A DNA stretch of 7,121 bases from DATDVH01 sp035290045 (GTDB lineage Bacteria > Patescibacteriota > Microgenomatia > UBA1406 > HO2-37-13b): positions 1-7,121 of the forward strand of contig DATDVH010000055.1 in assembly GCA_035290045.1 (NCBI GenBank). Direction: 5' to 3'. Below are positions 1 through 4,865 of this stretch, in pieces; the stretch's first letter is position 1; each line of letters starts with the position of its first letter. A program made the position numbers and the translations under genes. The notes beneath the pieces were generated by a model, which worked only from the letters and a program-made list of their open reading frames with translations, did not search any database and was not told where the DNA came from.

Positions 1-1
1 A

Positions 2-136
2 CAATGTATGGCGTTTAACACCAAATACAATCAACGCAGATTTCATCAGGCGTTAGGGTATAAAACACCTGCTGAATATGTTATATTACAAGTTGAAAAA
101 CAAACTCATCAACTGTATCGTATGTATAGGTCCTGA
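2..136 (+). CDS. transposase C-terminal end (DDE/rve integrase core), partial at left window edge
   Basis: An open frame runs from the left edge to TGA at 134-136 and gives 44 visible residues. It contains YNQRRFHQALGYKTPAEY, the classic C-terminal signature of rve-type DDE transposases of the IS3/IS481 kind (consensus YNxxRPHxALGxxTPxEY). In the family this segment lies just after the catalytic glutamate; the catalytic DDE residues themselves would be outside the window. A visible oddity is Phe in RRFH where the family usually has Pro (RPH). No terminal inverted repeat is evident between the stop and the next promoter (-35 box at 145), so the right end of the element may be lost, or may overlap that promoter. 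Whether the whole gene is intact cannot be told from this window. The family assignment is fairly sure; the exact IS family is not. Confidence 0.8.
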   Translation, partial: QCMAFNTKYNQRRFHQALGYKTPAEYVILQVEKQTHQLYRMYRS

Positions 137-144
137 ACAACAGC

Positions 145-173
145 TTGACAGATTGGAATGTATACATTAAAAT
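145..173 (+). promoter_or_regulatory. sigma70-type promoter of the toxin-antitoxin operon
   Basis: TTGACA (145-150) is a perfect -35 box. After a 17-bp spacer comes TAAAAT (168-173), a five-of-six match to the -10 consensus. Transcription would start near 180-181, directly before the ATG at 182, so the mRNA would be leaderless or nearly so. This favours 182 over 158 as the antitoxin start, because 158 lies inside the promoter spacer. The promoter begins only 8 bp after the transposase stop. Confidence 0.7.
157..168. promoter_or_regulatory. putative autoregulatory operator, perfect 12-bp palindrome
   Basis: AATGTATACATT is a perfect palindrome centred at 162.5, inside the spacer and touching the -10 box. 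E. coli YefM binds palindromes with a TGTACA core; TGTATACA resembles that core with two extra central bases. A weaker inverted repeat, TGTAT-ATGA-ATACA (177-190), is centred at 183.5, which is 21 bp or two helical turns away, on the same DNA face. Binding there would cover the -10 box, start site and start codon. Operator function is inferred from this geometry and from the usual autoregulation of TA operons. Confidence 0.5.
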
Positions 174-181
174 ATTTGTAT

Positions 182-430
182 ATGAATACATCAGTGGCAA
201 TAGCAACGATCACCGATTTACGCCATCAAACGAACAAGGTTCTTCTCAAAGCTCAAGAAAATAATTATGTGTATCTTTTCTGTCGTTCAAAACCGGCGGC
301 GGCGATAGTGGATCTCAAATATCTTGACGTTCTTCAACGAACTTACGAAGATTATTTGGATACTTTAGAATTTGATAAGACAATAAGCCTAAAAAGGATT
401 TCTTTGGAAAAAGCGATCAAATCTCAATGA
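182..430 (+). CDS. type II antitoxin, Phd/YefM family
   Basis: Eighty-two residues from ATG 182. This protein should neutralise the toxin encoded next to it and repress the operon. Residues 9-26 (TITDLRHQTNKVLLKAQE) match the Phd/YefM N-terminal DNA-binding part, and CRSKPAAAIVDLKYLDVL (34-51) matches the conserved strand-turn-helix in which R-x-x-K/R-P-x-A-x-x-V/I-x is typical. The Glu/Asp/Lys-rich C-terminal third (52-82) should be the flexible toxin-binding tail. An in-frame ATG at 158 would give 90 residues, but it lies between the -35 and -10 boxes, so 182 is preferred. No Shine-Dalgarno is present, as expected for a leaderless mRNA. The gene overlaps the toxin gene by ATGA at 427-430, which implies translational coupling. 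The family assignment is confident, the subfamily less so. Confidence 0.85.
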   Translation: MNTSVAIATITDLRHQTNKVLLKAQENNYVYLFCRSKPAAAIVDLKYLDVLQRTYEDYLDTLEFDKTISLKRISLEKAIKSQ

Positions 431-681
431 ATATTTTTCTCTCCAGTAAGGCCGATAAACAACTGAAAAAACTACCCTTAAGGATGAAAGAGGTTATTTT
501 ACCAAGAATAAAATTACTATCCAAAGATCCTCTTCCTGCAGTGTCCAAAAAACTCATCAACAGAGAGGGCTGGAGAGTGAGAGTCGGCGACTACAGAATT
601 CTTTACACCGTGGATGGTAAAAGTAAGGAGTTAACAATCTTAAGCATCGCTCATCGCAAAGAAGCGTATCGTATTTTGTAG
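427..681 (+). CDS. type II toxin, RelE/ParE superfamily (probable ribosome-dependent mRNA interferase)
   Basis: Eighty-four residues, the usual size for RelE/ParE toxins. The N-terminal strand and helix pair (FLSSKADKQLKKLP, then a second helix at about 19-33) is followed by the beta-sheet core, with GWRVRVGDYRILYTVD at 48-63 and LSIAHRKEAYRIL at 72-84. Arg57 in DYRILY aligns with the catalytic Arg61 of E. coli RelE, and Arg77 plus Tyr81 in HRKEAY occupy the places of RelE Arg81 and Tyr87. Retention of these residues suggests an active RNase fold, not a ParE-type gyrase poison, though sequence alone does not settle this. The start codon overlaps the antitoxin stop (ATGA). No terminator is evident after the TAG stop, and the next promoter starts 17 bp downstream. 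Confidence 0.87.
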   Translation: MNIFLSSKADKQLKKLPLRMKEVILPRIKLLSKDPLPAVSKKLINREGWRVRVGDYRILYTVDGKSKELTILSIAHRKEAYRIL

Positions 682-698
682 TATCCCAAAAAAAACTC

Positions 699-727
699 TT
701 GACATTCCCCCCCCAATATGTTTTACT
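699..727 (+). promoter_or_regulatory. promoter of surface gene A with a C8 tract in the spacer
   Basis: TTGACA (699-704) is a perfect -35 box. The spacer holds eight consecutive Cs (707-714). An extended -10 follows: TG (719-720), one base, then TTTACT (722-727), with 17-bp spacing. The same layout recurs upstream of gene B, which supports function. An alternative leaderless -10, TAAAAT at 750-755, lies 8 bp before the ATG but has only a poor -35 (TTGTTA, 729-734). Confidence 0.6.
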
Positions 728-763
728 GTTGTTAGTTAATAATAATGCTTAAAATCAAAAAAC

Positions 764-1708
764 ATGCAGAGCTTGAAAAATAATAAAAAGACAACTTTAG
801 CGGCAATAGTTTTCTTTGCCATTTTATTTTTAGTCATTGGAATTTTCACTATTAAAGCACAAGATCAGACTATCAATAGTGATGATCAGGAGCTTCAACT
901 GATACAGAAATTAACCAGTGAAGAGTTAAAACTTGAATCATTAGTTGATGAAATTGAAGACGTCATGGTTTTTGCTGGAACAGGTGGAACAAATGGTATC
1001 TTTTCTGATATTTCCTCTAACAATGGAATAGACGATAACTTAGCTGGTTTGCAATACGCTTTAGAATGGAAGATTGATGATAAAGTTCCATTAAGCCAGC
1101 AACTCTTCTTTATGAGTTCGATGCTTGAAACCGTTTTGGGTTTAACAAACGTTGATTCTCCTCTTGTATCTCGTAATGCTGAAATATCCAATATTATTAG
1201 CTCTTTGGAGAATTTATTTAATAGTCAGAACGCAAATAAAATAGCAAGAGTAAATTCTGCGACTAAAACTTTACTCTATAAAGCAAGCGTGAATGATCAG
1301 CCAAGGTTCCTAAAAAAGATAGAAAAATGGTCTGATAATGATTCAGACCAACAAATTAGTAGAATTGGAAGGCTTGGATATTTAAATGATAAATTGGATA
1401 ACTTAAAAAAATACTTATCTCAAATATCAGACTATATTGACAAAAACCAAGGTATTTGCAGGTTGAATCAAGATAGATTAAATGAGTGTTCTAATATAGT
1501 AAATAGTATCAAGACAATTGTTCCTGCTTTAGATGATATAACAGGAAAATTAGGTTCAAATGTACACAGAATACAGTCTCTCACCAATTCATTTAATCAA
1601 CTGGAATCTCGTCCCAGTTCAAACTTAGAAGGAGATCTGACAGGAGATGGTAAAGTAGATATTTTTGATCTTGTAACTGTGGCAAAAAATTTTGGGAAGA
1701 AAATCTGA
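764..1708 (+). CDS. surface protein A: anchored helical protein with one C-terminal dockerin half-repeat
   Basis: 314 residues; no named family recognised for the body. Basic residues (KNNKK) precede a hydrophobic segment at about 11-31, then TIKAQD, a plausible signal-peptidase site or the outer edge of a signal anchor. Residues 40-280 look mostly helical, acidic and polar, with two close cysteines (232 and 242) that could pair outside the cell. Residues 290-303 (GDLTGDGKVDIFDL) form one dockerin-type calcium loop with ligands Asp291, Thr293, Asp295, Val298 at the hydrophobic position, and Asp302, followed by the short helix LVTVAKNFGKKI at the C-terminus. A classic type I dockerin has two such repeats; here only one exists. 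The start has an A-rich leader and no Shine-Dalgarno. Gene B is a paralogue-like neighbour with the same ends. A role as an exported envelope component is inferred from the anchor and dockerin. Confidence 0.78.
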   Translation: MQSLKNNKKTTLAAIVFFAILFLVIGIFTIKAQDQTINSDDQELQLIQKLTSEELKLESLVDEIEDVMVFAGTGGTNGIFSDISSNNGIDDNLAGLQYALEWKIDDKVPLSQQLFFMSSMLETVLGLTNVDSPLVSRNAEISNIISSLENLFNSQNANKIARVNSATKTLLYKASVNDQPRFLKKIEKWSDNDSDQQISRIGRLGYLNDKLDNLKKYLSQISDYIDKNQGICRLNQDRLNECSNIVNSIKTIVPALDDITGKLGSNVHRIQSLTNSFNQLESRPSSNLEGDLTGDGKVDIFDLVTVAKNFGKKI

Positions 1709-1820
1709 CAACATACAACACACCAATAAAGGTATACTGAATAGTATGATAAGCCAACGACTATCCTTATTTGATCGTATACACTTATTATTTTAGTCCT
1801 CATCATAGTTAGAAGTTATT
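1625..1820 (+). repeat. upstream copy of duplicated block (dockerin end, spacer, start of gene C)
   Basis: This stretch aligns with 2778 to about 2974 at an offset of 1153 bp (1154 after one T is lost). Bases 1682-1738 are identical to 2835-2891, 57 bp spanning the dockerin C-terminus, the stop codon and the spacer. Similarity continues through the beginning of gene C and fades after about 1808. Confidence 0.88.
1746..1820 (+). pseudogene. truncated, frameshifted stub of the start of gene C
   Basis: From ATG 1746 the frame reads MISQRLSLFDRIHLLF and stops at TAG 1794-1796. This matches the start of gene C at 2899, MMKQQLSSFDRIHLLF. The stop arises because a run of five Ts in gene C (2944-2948) is four Ts here (1791-1794). 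Restoring the T gives a further LVLII, like the membrane segment LILII of C, before the similarity ends. The -10-like TATACT (1733-1738) before the ATG is also kept. It is read as a leftover of a tandem duplication, not a functional peptide gene. Confidence 0.82.
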
Positions 1821-1854
1821 GTGTTATATTGGTAGGAATGCCCGAAAAATGCCC

Positions 1855-1884
1855 TTGACATTCCCCCAGTGAATATGTTTTAAT
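1855..1884 (+). promoter_or_regulatory. promoter of surface gene B, sister of the gene A promoter
   Basis: TTGACA (1855-1860), a C5 tract (1863-1867), then an extended -10: TG (1876-1877), one base, TTTAAT (1879-1884), with 18-bp spacing. Shared with the A promoter are TTGACATTCCCCC and AATATGTTTTA. A 7-bp direct repeat AATGCCC (1837-1843 and 1848-1854) lies at an 11-bp period directly upstream and could be an activator site, but has no copy at gene A. The leader to ATG 1941 is A/T-rich without a Shine-Dalgarno. Confidence 0.6.
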
Positions 1885-1940
1885 TGATTTTATTGGTTAT
1901 TAGATCAAGAAGATATATTTAAAAATTAAAAACAATAAAT

Positions 1941-2861
1941 ATGGATAGTATTTATAAAAATAAAAAATGGCGGGTTGGAATATTTTTTTTTATATCTGTT
2001 TTTTTTATCCTTGGATTGATCACTACTAAAGCTCAAGAAATTCCTCCTATCACTAATAATCAGGTAAGATTGCAAGATCCAGAATTAGACTTATTATATC
2101 AGTTGTCGGTTCATGTAGTTCGTCTTGGAGAAGCGATTAAAGTGTATGAAAATGAGATGCAAAACATAATTCAACCTTTAGGACATGCAGAAGATAGATT
2201 CAATCAATTATTACTTAGTTTGGATGCGCGCAATCTTAACGAAGCGCAAAGAGAAGCAGAATCACTTTCTGCAGATATAAAAAGATATCTTACCCCAATG
2301 TTAAAAAGCGAAAAAGCACTTGATCCTGCTAACGGAGATGCATTAAGAACAAACACTATCAAACAAGAGACTGTTGCAATGATGAAATTGCTTGAAGAAT
2401 TTGAACCTAAGATATCAACATTCCAGTCAAGAGTTTTAGTTGAGGATAAAAGAAAACTCTTTAATATTCTTATTAAAAAACTACGGGCACAAGAGATTAC
2501 AGATGATATTTTCCTTTTAGAACAACAATATAGTTTACATGAAGAGTTGGCATCTATTAGCAATGATTTTTCTTATTATAAAACTCAAATGTTTAATATT
2601 CTTACCAAAAAAAACATAGGGGTAAAAGATGGGCAAGCATTTTTCAGTGTCAAGCAATTGAATGATGAGGATTTGTCTGTATTAGCGACACAACCTGAAA
2701 TAGCCACAATTGCATACACGTTACATACTATAGTTCAAAAACTAGATGCTGTTCCCGAACAACAAGTGACTTCAGGGCTTGAAGGTGATATGAATGGAGA
2801 TAATAAGGTTGATATTTTTGATTTAGTCATTGTCGCAAAAAATTTTGGGAAGAAAATCTGA
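1941..2861 (+). CDS. surface protein B: anchored helical protein with one C-terminal dockerin half-repeat
   Basis: 306 residues; the body matches no family I recognise. A basic start (KNKKWR) leads into a Phe-rich membrane segment at about 12-28, then TTKAQE, parallel to TIKAQD in protein A. The region 45-270 is predominantly helical, Leu/Glu/Lys-rich and lacks cysteine; coiled-coil packing is plausible. Residues 282-295 (GDMNGDNKVDIFDL) are one dockerin calcium loop with Asp283, Asn285, Asp287 and Asp294 as ligands. Asn replaces the usual Gly after the third ligand. The ending LVIVAKNFGKKI is nearly that of A. The bodies of A and B share only faint similarity (for example D-x-EL-x-L near the start of each), so they are diverged paralogues or an exchange of middles between conserved ends. 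The start of the gene holds T9 (1983-1991) and T8 (1999-2006) runs inside the anchor codons. Confidence 0.78.
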   Translation: MDSIYKNKKWRVGIFFFISVFFILGLITTKAQEIPPITNNQVRLQDPELDLLYQLSVHVVRLGEAIKVYENEMQNIIQPLGHAEDRFNQLLLSLDARNLNEAQREAESLSADIKRYLTPMLKSEKALDPANGDALRTNTIKQETVAMMKLLEEFEPKISTFQSRVLVEDKRKLFNILIKKLRAQEITDDIFLLEQQYSLHEELASISNDFSYYKTQMFNILTKKNIGVKDGQAFFSVKQLNDEDLSVLATQPEIATIAYTLHTIVQKLDAVPEQQVTSGLEGDMNGDNKVDIFDLVIVAKNFGKKI

Positions 2862-2974
2862 CAACATACAACACACCAATAAAGGTATACTAAATAGTAT
2901 GATGAAGCAGCAACTATCTTCATTTGATCGTATACACTTATTATTTTTAATCCTTATCATAGGCGGGATTGTGA
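2778..2974 (+). repeat. downstream copy of duplicated block
   Basis: Partner of 1625-1820. It covers the dockerin codons of B, its stop, the 37-bp spacer and the first part of intact gene C. Identity is complete over 2835-2891. Because this copy runs into an intact gene, it is probably the arrangement nearer the ancestral one. Confidence 0.88.
2886..2900 (+). promoter_or_regulatory. possible -10 element and small inverted repeat at the start of gene C
   Basis: TATACT (2886-2891) is a five-of-six -10 match ending 7 bp before ATG 2899, so a transcript from it would be leaderless, as at the antitoxin gene. No good -35 lies 16-18 bp upstream; the nearest, CTGACA at 2858-2863, is 22 bp away. ATACT-AAAT-AGTAT (2887-2900) forms an inverted repeat over the -10 box and start codon, kept in the stub copy (GAAT loop). 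Gene C may instead be read through from B. Confidence 0.35.
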
Positions 2975-4266
2975 CGGGCGTGTATCTGATATCCTCCCAA
3001 CAAAGACTTGGACTTCGTTCAAAAGCCGCTCAAGAAACGCCTCCTGTGCGTGCGTTTTTTACTCTTGATCAACCGATCAAACAACGCGGAAAAGAATTTC
3101 AATTGATAGTGAAACTCAACCCAAATGGTTCTTCTTTTCTCGGATTTCAGCTTAATTTTACGTATGACAAGGAAAAAGTTGATGTGGCATCTAATTTTTT
3201 AGACGATCTTGGACAAGCGTATGACGCGGAAAAAGGCTTTTTCAAACGGATAGAAAAGGATAAAGATACTGATAAGATACAAGTGTACGGAGCAAAATTA
3301 GGAGGGGAACCGCTTGCTGGGAATGAGGATATAGAGATTGCAAAAATACGTTTCAAACTGCGGGACCAACTCACTGATGGAGATAAAATATTATTTAGTT
3401 GGGACAGTGAAAATACTAAATTAGCAGGAGATAAAACAGCCGTTGCTCTCAATAGCCAAGAGGGTGTATTTATTTTTGGATCAGATCAAACTCAATCGCA
3501 ATCGCAACAAATTGCCGCGGTTCCTCCGATTGTTCCTCCTGTTATCCCTCCTCAAAGTGAAGCGTTAGTTCCTGTTTTGCCCTCTCCGACGAATACACCA
3601 GCAGGTCAACCTACTCCGTTGATACCGCCAACTCTTCTACAAAGTCTTCCTACGCCGACTATTGTACCGCTTTTTCCAACGTCCGTGTCCCTTCCGCCGC
3701 GTCCCACTTCTTCTCCTATGCCGCAAAACAATACGCTGACTATTCTTTTGAAATTTCAAGGCATTTCCCAAAAACCAAAACGGTCTGTGATGCCGGTTTC
3801 GGTGACGGTGAAGGGAGAATTATTAGAAAAACCCTTATCACAAACAATTCAGTTTACTGCTGACGATCAAGGTATATGGAAAGGACAGGTGAAATCATCA
3901 ATTATTCCAAAAGGGTATCGTTACTCTTTTTCAGTGAAAGGACCGCATCATAAGGAAGTGCAATTTTGCCATCAAGCACCCATTGAAAAAAAACCAGGGA
4001 CATACAAATGTGCTGATCGCCAAATCAGCATTACTTCGGATCAACAAGTCTTTGATTTTAGTCATGTGATTTTACCAGCCGGAGATTTACAGTCAGATGA
4101 TGGTCCTTCAGATGGGGTAATTAACTCAAGAGATGCGGTGTTTGTAAAAGCTCATCTTTTAACTCAAGATGAAAAAATACGTGATAAAGTAGATATAAAT
4201 GGCGACGAAGAGGCAACAGTCATTGATTATGCGTTGCTATTAAAAGGTCTTGAGATTCAACAATGA
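2899..4266 (+). CDS. surface protein C: membrane anchor, cohesin-like domain, Pro-rich linker, beta domain and C-terminal dockerin
   Basis: 455 residues from ATG 2899. An open frame extends back to 2830, but that start would overlap B by 32 bp, while the 2899 ATG is conserved in the stub copy. Layout: hydrophobic anchor at about 13-32; SKAAQE (41-46), like the KAQD/KAQE of A and B; a cohesin-like beta-sandwich at about 51-195 with FTLDQPIKQRGKEFQLIVKL and the LGFQLNFTYDKEKVDV core strand; a Pro/Thr/Ser linker at about 208-276; a second beta-rich domain at about 278-393 with Cys357 and Cys371, which could form a disulfide; and a two-loop dockerin at about 395-451. Loop 1 uses Asp401, Pro403, Asp405, Gly406, Asp412; loop 2 uses Asp432, Asn434, Asp436, Asp443, with Glu437 in place of Gly. 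In cellulosomes cohesins bind dockerins through calcium-dependent contacts. Having both in one protein beside two dockerin-ended proteins suggests a surface assembly, which is inference. The cohesin call rests on pattern, not on a search. Confidence 0.78.
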   Translation: MMKQQLSSFDRIHLLFLILIIGGIVTGVYLISSQQRLGLRSKAAQETPPVRAFFTLDQPIKQRGKEFQLIVKLNPNGSSFLGFQLNFTYDKEKVDVASNFLDDLGQAYDAEKGFFKRIEKDKDTDKIQVYGAKLGGEPLAGNEDIEIAKIRFKLRDQLTDGDKILFSWDSENTKLAGDKTAVALNSQEGVFIFGSDQTQSQSQQIAAVPPIVPPVIPPQSEALVPVLPSPTNTPAGQPTPLIPPTLLQSLPTPTIVPLFPTSVSLPPRPTSSPMPQNNTLTILLKFQGISQKPKRSVMPVSVTVKGELLEKPLSQTIQFTADDQGIWKGQVKSSIIPKGYRYSFSVKGPHHKEVQFCHQAPIEKKPGTYKCADRQISITSDQQVFDFSHVILPAGDLQSDDGPSDGVINSRDAVFVKAHLLTQDEKIRDKVDINGDEEATVIDYALLLKGLEIQQ

Positions 4267-4277
4267 TTATTCTACCG

Positions 4278-4302
4278 TTAACCCCGATCAAATCGGGGTT
4301 AA
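4278..4302. terminator. hairpin between convergent genes, probable bidirectional terminator
   Basis: TTAACCCCGAT (4278-4288), a 3-base loop (4289-4291) and ATCGGGGTTAA (4292-4302) form a perfect 11-bp stem with a GC-rich core. On the plus strand it starts 12 bp after the stop of gene C, followed by only a short T run (TTT). On the minus strand no T-tract follows. The stem overlaps the last codons and the TGA stop of the deformylase gene, so the 5' arm encodes the end of that protein. Confidence 0.72.
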
Positions 4303-4857
4303 TTTAATCAGTTCACCGTTTTTTTCTTCATACAGAGTTTGATTTTGTTCAACTACGCGTTGAGTGAAGATGATACCTTCAAGATGATCAAGTTCGTGTT
4401 GGATGATGATGGACTCAAAACCTGTAAAACAGTCTTCCGTTTTTTTGCCCTCTATAGATAGATATGTTATGCATATTTTATCTTCTCTTGCTACAGAGCC
4501 CCATATACGTGGTAGGGAAAGACAGCCTTCAAGTTTATTTAATTTTTTATGTGTTATTTTTGGTGGCATGTCGTGGGTAGTGAGAGATTGATTTTGGGAT
4601 ACAGCCGATGTTGGATTATCATCAATGATATGAGGATTAATAAAAATACGTATGGAGGATTTTTTTGTTGGTTTCATGATAAAAATACGGAGAGGAATGC
4701 CGACTTGCGGTGCGGCCATGCCGACGCCTGGAGGATTAGTTTGAGTTTCAAGAAGAGCTTTCATATCGTCTATTATTTGAATAATTTTTTTATCTATTTG
4801 ATTGACTGTACGAGATTTTTGAGTCAAAATCGTATGAGGAAGAGTGAGTATTTTCAT
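4288..4857 (-). CDS. def: peptide deformylase
   Basis: 189 residues. The enzyme removes the formyl group from the initiator Met of nascent proteins at the ribosome, using a bound metal (usually Fe2+). All three family motifs are intact: GVGMAAPQ (44-51), EGCLS (110-114) with metal ligand Cys112, and HELDH (154-158) with ligands His154 and His158 and catalytic Glu155. The oddity is the stretch between Asn74-Pro75 and Glu110, roughly twenty residues longer than in typical bacterial deformylases. It is polar and probably a surface loop (about 79-108: Ser/Thr/Asn, then Lys/His). The start at ATG 4857 lies 8 bp after the stop of the preceding minus-strand gene, so co-transcription is likely. There is no Shine-Dalgarno, only an A/T-rich stretch. 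The stop sits inside the loop of the terminator hairpin. The assignment is near certain. Confidence 0.97.
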   Translation of the reverse strand: MKILTLPHTILTQKSRTVNQIDKKIIQIIDDMKALLETQTNPPGVGMAAPQVGIPLRIFIMKPTKKSSIRIFINPHIIDDNPTSAVSQNQSLTTHDMPPKITHKKLNKLEGCLSLPRIWGSVAREDKICITYLSIEGKKTEDCFTGFESIIIQHELDHLEGIIFTQRVVEQNQTLYEEKNGELIKLTPI

Positions 4858-4865
4858 ATTTTTTA

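Noticed and set aside
158..181. Upstream ATG at 158 as the antitoxin start
   Set aside because: It lies between the -35 and -10 boxes of a near-consensus promoter, so it would not be in the mRNA. The family alignment begins after ATG 182.
1746..1796. A real 16-residue peptide gene
   Set aside because: It matches the beginning of gene C exactly up to a one-T deletion that creates the stop; a duplication remnant explains it better.
2830..2898. Start of gene C at 2830, overlapping gene B
   Set aside because: The first 23 codons overlap B and its spacer and precede the basic and hydrophobic anchor. The ATG at 2899 is conserved in the stub copy and gives a normal membrane-anchor N-terminus.
895..3452. 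Minus-strand open frames opposite genes A, B and C
   Set aside because: Low-complexity Ser/Leu-rich shadows of the coding strand, with no start context or recognisable domains. Two of them overlap the duplicated dockerin end and so resemble each other for that reason.
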